A stretch of 64,000 nt of DNA. Source: Pseudomonadota bacterium (GTDB lineage: Bacteria > Pseudomonadota > Alphaproteobacteria > Rhizobiales > Rhizobiaceae). Both the position numbers and the translations under genes were made by a program. The stretch covers positions 1-64,000 of the forward strand of contig JAEWLS010000042.1 of the NCBI GenBank assembly GCA_023457435.1, read 5' to 3'. Shown in pieces: positions 51,090 through 60,255 of the stretch. Position 1 is the first letter of the stretch. Each line of letters starts with the position of its first letter. Under the pieces are notes generated by a model, which made no database searches, was not told the DNA's origin, and saw nothing but the letters and a program-made list of their open reading frames with translations.

Positions 51090-51971
51090 TCAATTGACAA
51101 GCCCGGCGAACTGCATCGCCTCGTCGATCCGGGCCGCGGTCGATGCCTCGATCGTCACATGCGGGAGGCGAACGACATTCTCGACGCGCCCAAGCCTGGA
51201 CAGGGCATATTTCGCGCCGCAGAGGCCCGGCTCGATGAAGATCGCCTTGTGCAGTGGCATCAACCGATCCTGCAACTCCAGCGCGCGCTGCTTGTCATTG
51301 GCCAGCGTCGCTTCCTGGAACTCGGCGCACAGCCGCGGCGCGACGTTCGAGGTCACTGAAATGCAGCCGACCCCGCCATGGGCGTTGAAGCCGAGCGCCG
51401 AGGCATCTTCGCCCGACAGCTGGATGAACTCCTTGCCGCAGGTCATGCGCTGCTCCGAGACGCGCTCGACCCTGCCTGTGGCATCCTTCACCCCGACGAT
51501 ATTCTTGAAGTCGTTGGCAAGCCTGCCCATGGTCTCGGGCGTCATGTCGATCACCGAGCGCGGCGGGATGTTGTAGATGACGATCGGCAGCGTCGTCGCC
51601 CTCGCCAGCGTTGCGTAGTGTTCATAGAGGCCGTGCTGCGTCGGCTTGTTGTAGTAGGGCGTGACGACGAGAACGGCATCGGCGCCGGCCTGCTCGGCGA
51701 ACTTGACGAGGCCGACGGCTTCTTCGGTGTTGTTCGATCCGGCGCCTGCGACGACGGGCACCCTGCCCTTCGCCTGCTCGACGCAGGTCTTGACGACAGC
51801 GCGGTGCTCTTCATGGCTGAGCGTCGGAGACTCTCCCGTCGTGCCAACCGGAACGAGTCCGCTCGTCCCTTCGGCGATCTGCCAGTCGACGAAGGCACGA
51901 AAGGCTTTCTCGTCGAAGCGCCGATCGCTGGTGAACGGCGTGACGAGCGCGGTGAGCGAGCCTCTCAGCAT
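51090..51971 (-). CDS. dapA: 4-hydroxy-tetrahydrodipicolinate synthase
   Basis: 293 residues. Schiff-base lysine K162 (IVGVKDATG), Tyr 133 (PIVIYNIPPRS) and TTGESPTL are in the expected positions. It condenses pyruvate with aspartate semialdehyde, the entry to lysine and diaminopimelate synthesis. The usual DapA length and active-site residues make the assignment secure among the N-acetylneuraminate lyase superfamily. Confidence 0.95.
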   Translation of the reverse strand: MLRGSLTALVTPFTSDRRFDEKAFRAFVDWQIAEGTSGLVPVGTTGESPTLSHEEHRAVVKTCVEQAKGRVPVVAGAGSNNTEEAVGLVKFAEQAGADAVLVVTPYYNKPTQHGLYEHYATLARATTLPIVIYNIPPRSVIDMTPETMGRLANDFKNIVGVKDATGRVERVSEQRMTCGKEFIQLSGEDASALGFNAHGGVGCISVTSNVAPRLCAEFQEATLANDKQRALELQDRLMPLHKAIFIEPGLCGAKYALSRLGRVENVVRLPHVTIEASTAARIDEAMQFAGLVN

Positions 51972-52262
51972 GGTTCTGGCAGTCCTTGGCTACAGCGCCG
52001 GGAGAGACCCCGGCAAGAGGTCGCGCACCATAGTGGCGGCCAGCCGAACCGGCAAGCGAGCAGCGTCCGCGAAGGCATTGGGCCTGTCGCCGGGTTGCCG
52101 CCACATTCGGCGGATAGGCGTCGCCTCGACACGGCGGGTCATGTCTCATGCATAGAATGCAGACGATCCGCGTAACCATCCGTTTACCGGACCTTCACCA
52201 GCTCGGCGATAGCTTTGCCCTTCGTCCCCCGCTTGGTATTGTGTACGGATAGGGATCGCACA

Positions 52263-54383
52263 GTGACGTCATCCTCGATCTTCCGGCGGCTCCGGGCCGC
52301 CGCTTCCATGCAGAGCTGCCTCGCCGCGGCCGGCATCGCACTTCTCGTCATGCCCGTGTCCGGAATCGCCGAAGTCTCGCTCCCGTCTGTCGACGCTCCG
52401 CTGCCTGCCGTGCGGCCAGCGGCCTATGCGCCGGAACTCGACCGCAACCCCACCGGCTCGGTCGCCGCGGCGAAGGCCGGCCGGCTCGATGCCGCCCAGG
52501 CAGCTCCGCAGGATATCGGCCGCCTCAAGAGCGCACTCGACGCGCTGGGGAAAGGCGACCTCGCCGGCGCGCGCCGCGTCCGCGACGCGCTGTCGGCAAA
52601 TTCGCTCGATCATCAGATCCTGTCGTGGGCGATCGCGCTCGGCGGCGGCGACGCCACCAGCGGCGAGATCGTAGCGGCGGCGCGCGAGCTTTCCGGCTGG
52701 CCGGGCCAAAAGGCACTGCGCCGCAACTTCGAGCGCGCGCTGGCAAGGGAAAATGCATCGCCGGCCTCCGTCGTGAAGTCGTTCGGCGGCTCTGCGCCGA
52801 GCACGCTCGACGGTGCCATTGCACTCGCACGCGCGCAGCTCGCGCTCGGCAACGCAGCCCCGGCACGCGAGGCGATCGCGCCGACCTGGCGCCGCGAGAA
52901 GCTCGAGGCACCTCAGGAAACCGCAATAATGCGCGAGTTCGGCAAGGTGCTCACCCGCGCCGACCACCGCGCCCGCATGGAGCAGATGCTGCATCACGAG
53001 CGCGCCAACTCCGCGATCCGCGTCGCCAAGGTCGCGGGCGCCGAGAAGCTGGCTGAGGCATGGGCCGCGGTACTGCGCAAGGACAAGAACGCCGGCAAGC
53101 TGCTCGACGCCGTGCCGCGCGCCGAGCGCGGCGCTGGTTTCGTCTTCGCCAAATCGCGTCATTTGCGCTGGGCCGGAAAGTACAAGGAAGCCGCCGAAAT
53201 CATGCTGACGGCGCCGACCGACGCCGCTTCGCTCGTCGATCCGGATGCCTGGTGGACCGAGCGCCGCGTCCTGTCGCGCGAGCTGCTCGACCTCGGCGAC
53301 ACCCGCACGGCCTACAGGCTGGCCGCCGCGCATGCGGCTGAGTCGCCGTCGATGCGGGTCGACGCCGAATTTCACGCGGGGTGGTACGCGCTGCGCGGTC
53401 TCAACGACGCGGGCACGGCCGCCAAGCACTTCCAGCGAATCGCGCAGATTGCCGAAGGCGCGATCTCCCTGTCGCGGGCGTATTACTGGCTCGGGCGCGC
53501 TGCCGAGGCCGGCGGCGGCGGAAATGCGCGCGCCAGCTACGAGCGTGCCGCGCAGTACGGCACGACGTTCTACGGGCAGCTCGCCGCCGCGAAGCTGGGC
53601 CGCAAGCAGCTTGCGGCGAGCTATCCTGCGCCTTCGGCCGACGACCGCCTGTCGTTCTCGAACCGCCAGGCCGTGCGCGCGATCCAGCGCCTCGAAGCAG
53701 CCGGCCACGAGCGCCGCGCCGACATGCTCTACCGCGACCTCGCGGGCGAACTGACCAGGCCTGGCGAACTGGCCCTGCTTGCCGTCATGGCCGAGCGCCG
53801 TGGCGACCATCACCTGGCCCTCAAGGTCGGCAAGATCGCCGCTTCGCGCGGCATCGACGTGGGCGCCCTCTCCCATCCTGTCGGCGCCATTCCCGGTTCG
53901 GCCAAGATTTCCGGCGCGGGCAAGGCACTGGCCTACGCCATCGCCCGGCAGGAAAGCGAATTCAACGCCGGCGCCGTGTCGTCGGCCGGCGCGCGCGGTC
54001 TGCTACAGCTTATGCCGGGTACGGCGAAGTCGCTCGCAAAGTCCGCCGGGCTCGGCTACTCGCCGCAGAAGCTCACCTCCGATCCGGCCTACAACGCCAC
54101 GCTCGGCGCCGCCTATCTGAGCGACCAGCTCTCGCGATTCGACGGCTCCTATGTGCTGACTTTCGCGGGGTACAATGCCGGACCGAGCCGGGCCGCCGAG
54201 TGGGTCAAGCGCTACGGCGATCCGCGCGGCAAGAGCGTCGACACCATCGTCGACTGGATCGAACGGATCCCGTTCACCGAGACCCGAAACTACGTCCAGC
54301 GGGTGATGGAGAACTACCAGGTCTACAAGATGCGGCTGTCCGGCAATTTCGACTTAGCCGGAGATCTCGTCAGCGGGCGCTGA
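52263..54383 (+). CDS. slt: Soluble lytic murein transglycosylase
   Basis: 706 residues from a GTG preceded by AGGGATCG. A signal sequence (MQSCLAAAGIALLVMPVSG after a basic N-terminus) exports it. A long alpha-helical superhelix (about 90-540) precedes the SLT domain, with catalytic Glu 564 in ARQESEFNAG and the GLLQLMPGTAK, AYLSDQL and LTFAGYNAGP motifs. It cleaves peptidoglycan glycosidic bonds in the periplasm to make anhydromuropeptides. A good terminator follows. Confidence 0.95.
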   Translation: MTSSSIFRRLRAAASMQSCLAAAGIALLVMPVSGIAEVSLPSVDAPLPAVRPAAYAPELDRNPTGSVAAAKAGRLDAAQAAPQDIGRLKSALDALGKGDLAGARRVRDALSANSLDHQILSWAIALGGGDATSGEIVAAARELSGWPGQKALRRNFERALARENASPASVVKSFGGSAPSTLDGAIALARAQLALGNAAPAREAIAPTWRREKLEAPQETAIMREFGKVLTRADHRARMEQMLHHERANSAIRVAKVAGAEKLAEAWAAVLRKDKNAGKLLDAVPRAERGAGFVFAKSRHLRWAGKYKEAAEIMLTAPTDAASLVDPDAWWTERRVLSRELLDLGDTRTAYRLAAAHAAESPSMRVDAEFHAGWYALRGLNDAGTAAKHFQRIAQIAEGAISLSRAYYWLGRAAEAGGGGNARASYERAAQYGTTFYGQLAAAKLGRKQLAASYPAPSADDRLSFSNRQAVRAIQRLEAAGHERRADMLYRDLAGELTRPGELALLAVMAERRGDHHLALKVGKIAASRGIDVGALSHPVGAIPGSAKISGAGKALAYAIARQESEFNAGAVSSAGARGLLQLMPGTAKSLAKSAGLGYSPQKLTSDPAYNATLGAAYLSDQLSRFDGSYVLTFAGYNAGPSRAAEWVKRYGDPRGKSVDTIVDWIERIPFTETRNYVQRVMENYQVYKMRLSGNFDLAGDLVSGR

Positions 54384-54405
54384 CGACGCCCTCGCCGATA
54401 CCTTC

Positions 54406-54430
54406 AAGGGGGCCCGACGGCCCCCTTTTT
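54406..54430 (+). terminator. Rho-independent terminator after slt
   Basis: 9-bp perfect stem AAGGGGGCC / GGCCCCCTT with CGAC loop and TTTTT run. It begins 22 bp after the slt stop. Confidence 0.92.
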
Positions 54431-54479
54431 CGTGATGCCGCGTAGGGTCTATAGCTCGATTTCCGATGGAGACGAGCGC

Positions 54480-55364
54480 ATGGCCGAGTTCGAAGACTTC
54501 TTCTACAGCGCGCAGGATGGGCTGCGGCTGCATGCCCGGATCTACGGCGGCATGGTTGCCGGCGCGCTTCCCGCGATCTGCCTCGCCGGACTGACGCGAA
54601 ACGCCCGCGATTTCCACGAGCTCGCCATCCACCTGTCGAAGCGCGCCCGCGTGCGGCGAACGGTCGTGGCCTTCGATTACCGCGGTCGCGGCGGCTCCGA
54701 GTGGGACAAGAACTGGAAGAACTACGACTATATCGTCGAGGCCAACGACGTGATGGCCGGTCTGGCGGCGCTCGGCATCGGGAACGGCGCATTCATCGGT
54801 ACATCGCGAGGCGGACTGATCACGCTGGCGATTGCGGCGCTACGGCCGGCCCTGCTTCGTGCCGTGGTGCTCAACGACATCGGCCCGGTGATCGAGGGCG
54901 CAGGCCTGGCGCAGATTCGCGGCTATCTGGAGCGCGCGCCGCGTCCGAGGACGCTCGACGAAGCGGTCTCGATCCTCAAGGCGGCGCAGGGGAGCGCGTT
55001 CCCCGCGCTGTCGGAGGCCGACTGGCAACGCACGGCGCTGGCGATGTTCAAGGTGACGGACGGGACTTTCGTCGCCGACTACGACCCGGCCCTGATCAAG
55101 ACGCTGACGTCCATGGACTTCAGTCGCCCTCTGCCGATCCTTTGGCCGCAGTTCGAGGCGCTCTACGGCGTGCCTCTGCTCGCCATCCGCGGCGAGAACT
55201 CCGCGCTGATGTCGGCCGAAACGCTGGCCGAGATGGAGCGGCGCCATCCCGATATCCGGACGGTGACGGTTTCGGGTCAGGGCCATGCCCCATTCCTCGA
55301 GACTGCCGGCCTGCCTGCGAAGATCGCGGCATTCCTCGAGCGGGCGGATATCAGGGCGAGCTGA
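54480..55364 (+). CDS. Alpha/beta hydrolase
   Basis: 294 residues. Nucleophile S109 in GTSRGG (GxSxG), oxyanion Asn-like region CLAGLTRNARDF, FDYRGRGGSE and catalytic His in SGQGHAPFLE. It resembles the 2-hydroxymuconate/epoxide/lactone hydrolase branch; natural substrate unknown. No N-terminal signal. A shared bidirectional terminator lies between it and the convergent porin. Confidence 0.88.
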   Translation: MAEFEDFFYSAQDGLRLHARIYGGMVAGALPAICLAGLTRNARDFHELAIHLSKRARVRRTVVAFDYRGRGGSEWDKNWKNYDYIVEANDVMAGLAALGIGNGAFIGTSRGGLITLAIAALRPALLRAVVLNDIGPVIEGAGLAQIRGYLERAPRPRTLDEAVSILKAAQGSAFPALSEADWQRTALAMFKVTDGTFVADYDPALIKTLTSMDFSRPLPILWPQFEALYGVPLLAIRGENSALMSAETLAEMERRHPDIRTVTVSGQGHAPFLETAGLPAKIAAFLERADIRAS

Positions 55365-55383
55365 TCGCCGGCATGCAGACATA

Positions 55384-55420
55384 GAAAAAGCCCAGCGGTT
55401 TCCCGCCGGGCTCTTTGTTT
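55384..55420. terminator. Bidirectional terminator between alpha/beta hydrolase and porin
   Basis: Stem AGCCCaGCGG / CCGCcGGGCT with a single mismatch and TTTC loop. CTTTGTTT follows on the plus strand and, reading the minus strand, TTTTTC follows (from GAAAAAG). It serves both convergent genes. Confidence 0.85.
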
Positions 55421-55432
55421 CAAGCGCTTGTA

Positions 55433-56479
55433 TTAGAACGAGCGCTGGATACGGACGACTGCGCCGATGCCGTTGGCGGTATCGAAACGCACTTCCGGGA
55501 TCACGTTCATGCCGCGAGCCACGGTGAAGTCGAGGTTCAGAGCGGAGTCGAAGCCGCCGGCAGAGAACCACTGAGCGTGCAGGTTGGCAGCAACCTTCGG
55601 CGAGAAGCGGGCCTGCAGGCCGGCGAGCACCGAGAAGGTCGAGACAGCCGGAGCCGCAACGGCGGGGCCACCAGCAGCCGGGATCAGAGCCGGGCCGGCG
55701 ATCGCGAAGGCGCCCGGGCCAGACGAGTACAGCACGGCGAGAGCGCCGCTGACACCCGAATTGCCGAACTTCACGCGGGTCCAGGCCTTGGCGCCGAACG
55801 TGCCGACGTCGATGTCGTAGCCAGCCATCAAGCCGACCGAGCCCCAGCCGCGATCGAAGCGGATGCCGATCTCAGCGTCCGGCAGCAGGTTCACGTTGCC
55901 GTCGGTGGTCAGAGCGGCGATGAAGTTGAAGCCGTTCGAACCAGCGTAGGAGTAGCTGATCTCCGAGGTACGACGGAAGCCGTAGTAGCCGCCGTTGATG
56001 GTGAAGAAGCCGAAGCCCTGGAAGCGGGCGTACGGAGCAGCCTCACGACCGAACAGCCAGGAACCGCCGTTCGGGCGGATGACCTGGATGAAGGCCGAGT
56101 CGATCGCGGTGGTGACGCCGTATGCGCCGGCCGGACCGGTCAGCGGAGCGAAGCCCCAGTCGAAGTTGACGGCAGCGTAGCCGCGGATCGTGCCGACTTC
56201 CGAGTCGGAACGGGCGTCGAAGTTAGCCTGGAAACGAGCCAGCTTGGTGAGGCCAGCAGCCGCAACCGTGTTGTACTGGATCTCATAGCGCATGTACCCG
56301 CCGATCTTCAGGCAGGTCTCGGTCCCCGGGATGTAGAAGAAGCCGGCGCCGTACACGTCGCAGATGCGAACGTATTCCATCGGCTCCGGTTCAGCCATGA
56401 CGATCGCGTCAGCAGCCTGGGCGCCGGTCGAAACCGTCGCGAGGGCCGCAGAGCCGATCAGAAGGCTCTTGATGTTCAT
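55433..56479 (-). CDS. Alphaproteobacterial outer-membrane porin (Omp2/RopA type)
   Basis: 348 residues. Signal peptide MNIKSLLIGSAALATVSTGA, cleavage before ADAIVMAEPEP. Conserved start YVRICDVYGAGFFYIPGTET and C-terminal aromatic QRSF for BAM recognition, with a beta-barrel alternation of hydrophobic residues. Trimeric general porin of the Porin_2 family for small hydrophilic solutes. The first about 70 residues are nearly identical to the second porin at 57426. Confidence 0.95.
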   Translation of the reverse strand: MNIKSLLIGSAALATVSTGAQAADAIVMAEPEPMEYVRICDVYGAGFFYIPGTETCLKIGGYMRYEIQYNTVAAAGLTKLARFQANFDARSDSEVGTIRGYAAVNFDWGFAPLTGPAGAYGVTTAIDSAFIQVIRPNGGSWLFGREAAPYARFQGFGFFTINGGYYGFRRTSEISYSYAGSNGFNFIAALTTDGNVNLLPDAEIGIRFDRGWGSVGLMAGYDIDVGTFGAKAWTRVKFGNSGVSGALAVLYSSGPGAFAIAGPALIPAAGGPAVAAPAVSTFSVLAGLQARFSPKVAANLHAQWFSAGGFDSALNLDFTVARGMNVIPEVRFDTANGIGAVVRIQRSF

Positions 56480-56783
56480 TTCTGACCTCCAGTCAAAAGT
56501 TAATATGGGTCTGGGTACTTTTTTGCCGAAGGACAGCGTTCCCTGCCCCATCCCCAAGCGACGAAAAAGATGCGCGACACGCCCCTTCTTCGAGTCGAAG
56601 ATTTACCGAACGGCCCGGCCCGTTCAACAAGGATCGTGGCCAACTCGACGTTGCGCGGCTGCTATCGGAACCCCTTGTTGCAGAAAAGCCACGTTTTGGC
56701 CATGTGGGGTAAGGAAGCGTTAACCACGGCGATCCGCGGCGTGTCGAAACCGCTGAAAACCCGCATGTGATGGAAAGGTCGGA
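56480..56783. other. 304-bp gap between porin 1 and tRNA-Ser
   Basis: No convincing gene. It must hold the porin 1 promoter and leader. No hairpin or family-matched motif stands out. Confidence 0.55.
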
Positions 56784-56874
56784 TGGCGGAGAGGATGGGA
56801 TTCGAACCCACGAGACCCTTTTGAGGTCTACTCCCTTAGCAGGGGAGCGCCTTCGACCACTCGGCCACCTCTCC
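56784..56874 (-). tRNA. tRNA-Ser (anticodon GCT)
   Basis: On the minus strand it begins GGAGAGGTGGCCGAGTGGTC. The anticodon stem-loop CTCCCCTGCTAAGGGAG exposes GCT. A serine-type long variable arm, T-arm GGTTCGAATCC and acceptor strand CCTCTCCG follow, and CCA is encoded. It decodes AGC/AGU. A porin gene lies on either side. Confidence 0.97.
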
Positions 56875-57425
56875 AACGGTCCCGGCAGATAAAGAAAACG
56901 GCGCCGCCGCGCAACACGCCAGGCACCCGCGCTTCACAATATCTATAGGGGGCGTTTGGAGCGCATCATATTTCCATATCGACGCCAGGAGATCTCTCCC
57001 TCGAATCTGCGTCCACGATCGAGACGGATCGATCGTGGACGGGACGCTTCCTGCCCGCTCCGAATCCTGCCGTGAAGACGAGACAGCTGTCAGACCATCC
57101 TGCCGCCGCCGTGCTGGAGCAGTGCGCGCGCCATCGCGGAGCTCGGGACCGGCCCAACTCGCCGGATTGACCACGCCTTGGGCGATTTCGGCCCGTACGC
57201 GATGCAGACTGCGACGACGCGGTGCAACTGCACACTCCTCGTGCACAGCGCTGCGGCGTTTATGCAACACTGCGCCTGCGGCCTGATTCCGCGCGGGTTC
57301 CGGCCGGCAATTTCAGTTGTACGAGCCCAGAAACCGCCGGATAACGAGCCAAGCCCGGAGAGGGAGCGTCGATCCCAAGCGACGCAGTTTTCCGGTCGGG
57401 GACAAAAGCAAGTTCGGAGAACAAC
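56875..57425. other. 551-bp intergenic region upstream of porin 2
   Basis: No supportable reading frame. It contains a perfect 13-bp inverted repeat (57010-57041) and the porin 2 leader. The porin 2 ATG is preceded by GGAGAACAAC. Confidence 0.7.
57010..57041. promoter_or_regulatory. 13-bp perfect inverted repeat upstream of porin 2
   Basis: Arms CGTCCACGATCGA and TCGATCGTGGACG with a GACGGA centre, 385 bp before the porin start. No T-run flanks it. It could be an operator or an RNA hairpin of an unlisted small RNA. Confidence 0.45.
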
Positions 57426-58442
57426 ATGAACATCAAGAGCCTCCTCATTGGCTCAGCCGCTCTCGCGGCGGTGTCGACCGGTGCCCAGGCTGCCGACGCG
57501 ATCGTCGTCGCCGAGCCGGAGCCGATGGAATACGTCCGCATCTGCGACGTGTACGGTGCCGGCTTCTTCTACATTCCCGGCACCGAGACCTGCCTGAAGA
57601 TCGGCGGGTACATGCGCTACGACGTCTACTACAGCGTCGATGTCGCCGGCGGCCTCACCACGCGCGCCCGTTTCGCTCCGAGCTTCGATGTTCGTTCGGA
57701 CTCGGAAGTCGGCACGATCCGCGGCTACGCCGAGCTTGAAATCGACTATTTCTACAACACCGGCCTAGCTCCCGCGGCGTATGGCATCGGCCTCGACGCC
57801 GTTTCGGCCTACATCCAGGTCATTCGCCCGAACGGCGGCTCCTGGCTCTTCGGCCGCGCCGAGACCCCGTATACCCGCTTCCTCGGCTATTCGAGCTCGA
57901 TGGCCTGGCTGGACGGCTACTACTCCTACCGTCGCTCGAGCGAGATCAGCTATACCTTCAACGGTTCGAACGGCTTCAACTTCATCGCCGCGATCGTCAA
58001 CGACGGCGATGCCGACTTCCTGCATGACGGTGAACTCGGCCTGAAGTTCTCGCGCGGCTGGGGTGAGGTCGGTGCCATCGTCGGCTACGACTCGAGCGTC
58101 GGCGGCATCGGCGCCAAGGCCTCGCTGCAGATCAACTTCCCGAACACCTCGGGCAGCTACTTCAAGCTGATGGCCATGTACGCTTCGGTGACGGCGGCCG
58201 GCGGCTCGGTCTACGGCCTCGACGCCACGTCGACGTTCTCGGTCCTCGCAGCCGCGAACTTCGCCTTCTCGCAGAAGGTGTCGCTCGGTCTGCACGCTCA
58301 GTGGCTCAACAGCGGCAATTTCTTCGCCGGCGCCACGCTGCCGATCACGGTCGCTCCGGGCCTCGAGATTCGTCCGGAAGTCGCCTACGACAGCGGCGGC
58401 AACGGCCTGATGGGCATGATGCGCTTCCAGCGCTCGTTCTAA
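57426..58442 (+). CDS. Alphaproteobacterial outer-membrane porin, second paralogue
   Basis: 338 residues. Nearly the same signal peptide and N-terminal 65 residues as porin 1, after which the barrel strands and surface loops diverge. C-terminal FQRSF supports outer-membrane insertion. Divergent from porin 1 (inverted pair) with tRNA-Ser in between. A strong terminator follows. Confidence 0.95.
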   Translation: MNIKSLLIGSAALAAVSTGAQAADAIVVAEPEPMEYVRICDVYGAGFFYIPGTETCLKIGGYMRYDVYYSVDVAGGLTTRARFAPSFDVRSDSEVGTIRGYAELEIDYFYNTGLAPAAYGIGLDAVSAYIQVIRPNGGSWLFGRAETPYTRFLGYSSSMAWLDGYYSYRRSSEISYTFNGSNGFNFIAAIVNDGDADFLHDGELGLKFSRGWGEVGAIVGYDSSVGGIGAKASLQINFPNTSGSYFKLMAMYASVTAAGGSVYGLDATSTFSVLAAANFAFSQKVSLGLHAQWLNSGNFFAGATLPITVAPGLEIRPEVAYDSGGNGLMGMMRFQRSF

Positions 58443-58463
58443 GCCCGAAACGCTTCAACTTCG

Positions 58464-58495
58464 AAAAACCCGGCGGGAAACCGCCGGGTTTTTTA
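58464..58495 (+). terminator. Rho-independent terminator after porin 2
   Basis: Stem AACCCGGCGG / CCGCCGGGTT capped by a GAAA tetraloop, extended by A/T pairs and followed by TTTTTTATTTT. Very stable, as expected for an abundant porin mRNA. Confidence 0.95.
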
Positions 58496-58569
58496 TTTTC
58501 GGGGTACCGTCGCGCGTTGTCGCAGGGACGCGTTCGTCGTAATCCTGCCCGCCGACACGGACGAGGATC

Positions 58570-59682
58570 ATGACGCAAACCCCGCGATTGACAGCGCTGG
58601 CCGAGCGCCTGCCATCCACGGTCCCCTTCGTCGGCCCTGAAAACCAGGAACGCAAGCGCGGACACCCGTTCCGCGCCCGCCTCGGCGCCAACGAGAACGG
58701 CTTCGGACCGGCGCCTTCGGTCGCTCGCGCCATGGCGGCTGCGGCCGGCGAGATGTGGAAGTACTGCGACCCGGACAATTTCGACCTGAAGGCGGCCGTC
58801 GCGGAGAACTGCCGCGTCCCGTTCGAGAGCGTCGCCATCGGCGAGGGTATCGACGGGCTGCTCGGGCTCCTCGTTCGCCTCTACGCGGAAGCCGGCACGC
58901 CGGTAGTAACCTCGCTCGGCGCCTACCCGACCTTCAACTACCATGTCGCCGGTTTCGGCGCGCGACTGGTCACCGTTCCCTATGAGAACGACCGCGAGAG
59001 CCTTGAGGGCCTGCTCTCGGCGGTGACTGCCGAAAGCGCGCCGCTGGTTTACCTCTCCAACCCGGACAATCCGATGGGCACGTGGTGGGAGGCGGCCGAG
59101 ATCGAGCGCTTCGTCGCCCGCCTGCCCTCGACCACCCTGCTTCTGCTCGACGAAGCCTATGGCGAGACGGCTCCGGCGTCGGCGATTCCGGCCATCGATG
59201 TCGCGCGGCCGAACGTCGTGCGGCTGCGCACTTTCTCGAAGGCCTACGGGCTTGCCGGCCTGCGCTGCGGCTACGCCATCGGCCACCCGGCTGTGATCGC
59301 GGCCATCGACAAGGTCCGCAATCACTACGGCATGAACAAGATGGCGCAGGTCGCCGGCGTCGCCGCGCTGGCCGACCAGGAGTATCTGCGCAGCGTCGTG
59401 GCGCGGATCGCCGCGGCGCGCGACGAGATCGCGCGCATCGGGCGCGCCAACGGCCTGGTCCCGCTCGCTTCCGCGTCGAATTTCGTCACCATGGAAAGCG
59501 GCGGCGACGGCGCCTATGCCATGCGCCTGATGCAAGCGCTGTTGGCGCGCGACGTCTTCGTGCGCAAGCCGATGGCGCCCGGTCTCGACCGCTGCATCCG
59601 TGTCAGCTGCGGCCCGCAAGCCGAGCTCGATATCTTCGCCGCCGAGCTGCCGGGAGCGATTGCGGACGCGCGGGGCGGCTGA
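58570..59682 (+). CDS. HisC-like pyridoxal phosphate aminotransferase
   Basis: 370 residues, class I/II fold. The PLP lysine is K224 in RTFSKAYGLAGLRCGY; LGANENGFGPAPS, YLSNPDNPMGTWW and LLLLDEAYGE are histidinol-phosphate/aromatic aminotransferase motifs. No other his genes are adjacent, so it may serve aromatic or other substrates rather than histidine synthesis. Confidence 0.85.
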   Translation: MTQTPRLTALAERLPSTVPFVGPENQERKRGHPFRARLGANENGFGPAPSVARAMAAAAGEMWKYCDPDNFDLKAAVAENCRVPFESVAIGEGIDGLLGLLVRLYAEAGTPVVTSLGAYPTFNYHVAGFGARLVTVPYENDRESLEGLLSAVTAESAPLVYLSNPDNPMGTWWEAAEIERFVARLPSTTLLLLDEAYGETAPASAIPAIDVARPNVVRLRTFSKAYGLAGLRCGYAIGHPAVIAAIDKVRNHYGMNKMAQVAGVAALADQEYLRSVVARIAAARDEIARIGRANGLVPLASASNFVTMESGGDGAYAMRLMQALLARDVFVRKPMAPGLDRCIRVSCGPQAELDIFAAELPGAIADARGG

Positions 59683-59688
59683 GGCGCG

Positions 59689-60255
59689 CTACGGTCGTGT
59701 CGCGGCAAGTCCGCGGCCGAAGGCGCGAAGCAGGCGGGCGAGCGATTCCTTCGCGTCGAGCGCCAGTCCGAAGCCGCCGGCGGCCTCGAGCGAGACGAAG
59801 CCGTGGATGATGGCGCGCAGGCCGCGCGTTGCGTGCAGCGCGTCGTCGCCGGTCAGGCCGTAGCCGGACAGCACGGCGAGAACCACGCCGACGGTCTCGT
59901 TGCCGGCATCGCGCAGTTCGTCGTCGTCGCGAGCGGGTGCCTTCAAGGACGCAGCATAGAGGCCGGGGCGCTCCCGCGCGAAGTCGCGGTACGCGAGCCC
60001 GACCGCCAGCAGCGCGTCCTCGCGCGACACGCCGGCAGCCGCGCGCAGCATGCGGCCTGCCGCCTCGCGAGCTCCGGCGAGCGCCAGTGCGCGCTCGATC
60101 TCGGCAAGGTTGCGCACATGGTTGTAGAGCGAAGGCGGCTTGACGCCGAGCTCCTGCGCCAGCCGCGCCAGCGTCACCGCCGCCATTCCTTCGCCGTCGG
60201 CGAGCCGGGCGGCGGCGTCGATCACCGCCGCCCTGTCCAGTCCTGCGCGGGGCAT
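59689..60255 (-). CDS. TetR family transcriptional regulator
   Basis: 188 residues. N-terminal helix-turn-helix VTLARLAQELGVKPPSLYNHV (about 27-47) and a C-terminal domain of the WHG/TetR_C_33 kind. Its ATG overlaps the stop of the upstream hydrolase gene (TGATG). A palindrome pair just upstream of that hydrolase is the probable operator, so it likely represses its own operon. Confidence 0.92.
   Translation of the reverse strand: MPRAGLDRAAVIDAAARLADGEGMAAVTLARLAQELGVKPPSLYNHVRNLAEIERALALAGAREAAGRMLRAAAGVSREDALLAVGLAYRDFARERPGLYAASLKAPARDDDELRDAGNETVGVVLAVLSGYGLTGDDALHATRGLRAIIHGFVSLEAAGGFGLALDAKESLARLLRAFGRGLAATRP

Noticed and set aside
56784..56874. tRNA-Ser as an integration site for a mobile element
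   Set aside because: No integrase, no repeated tRNA 3' end and no mobile genes are found around it.
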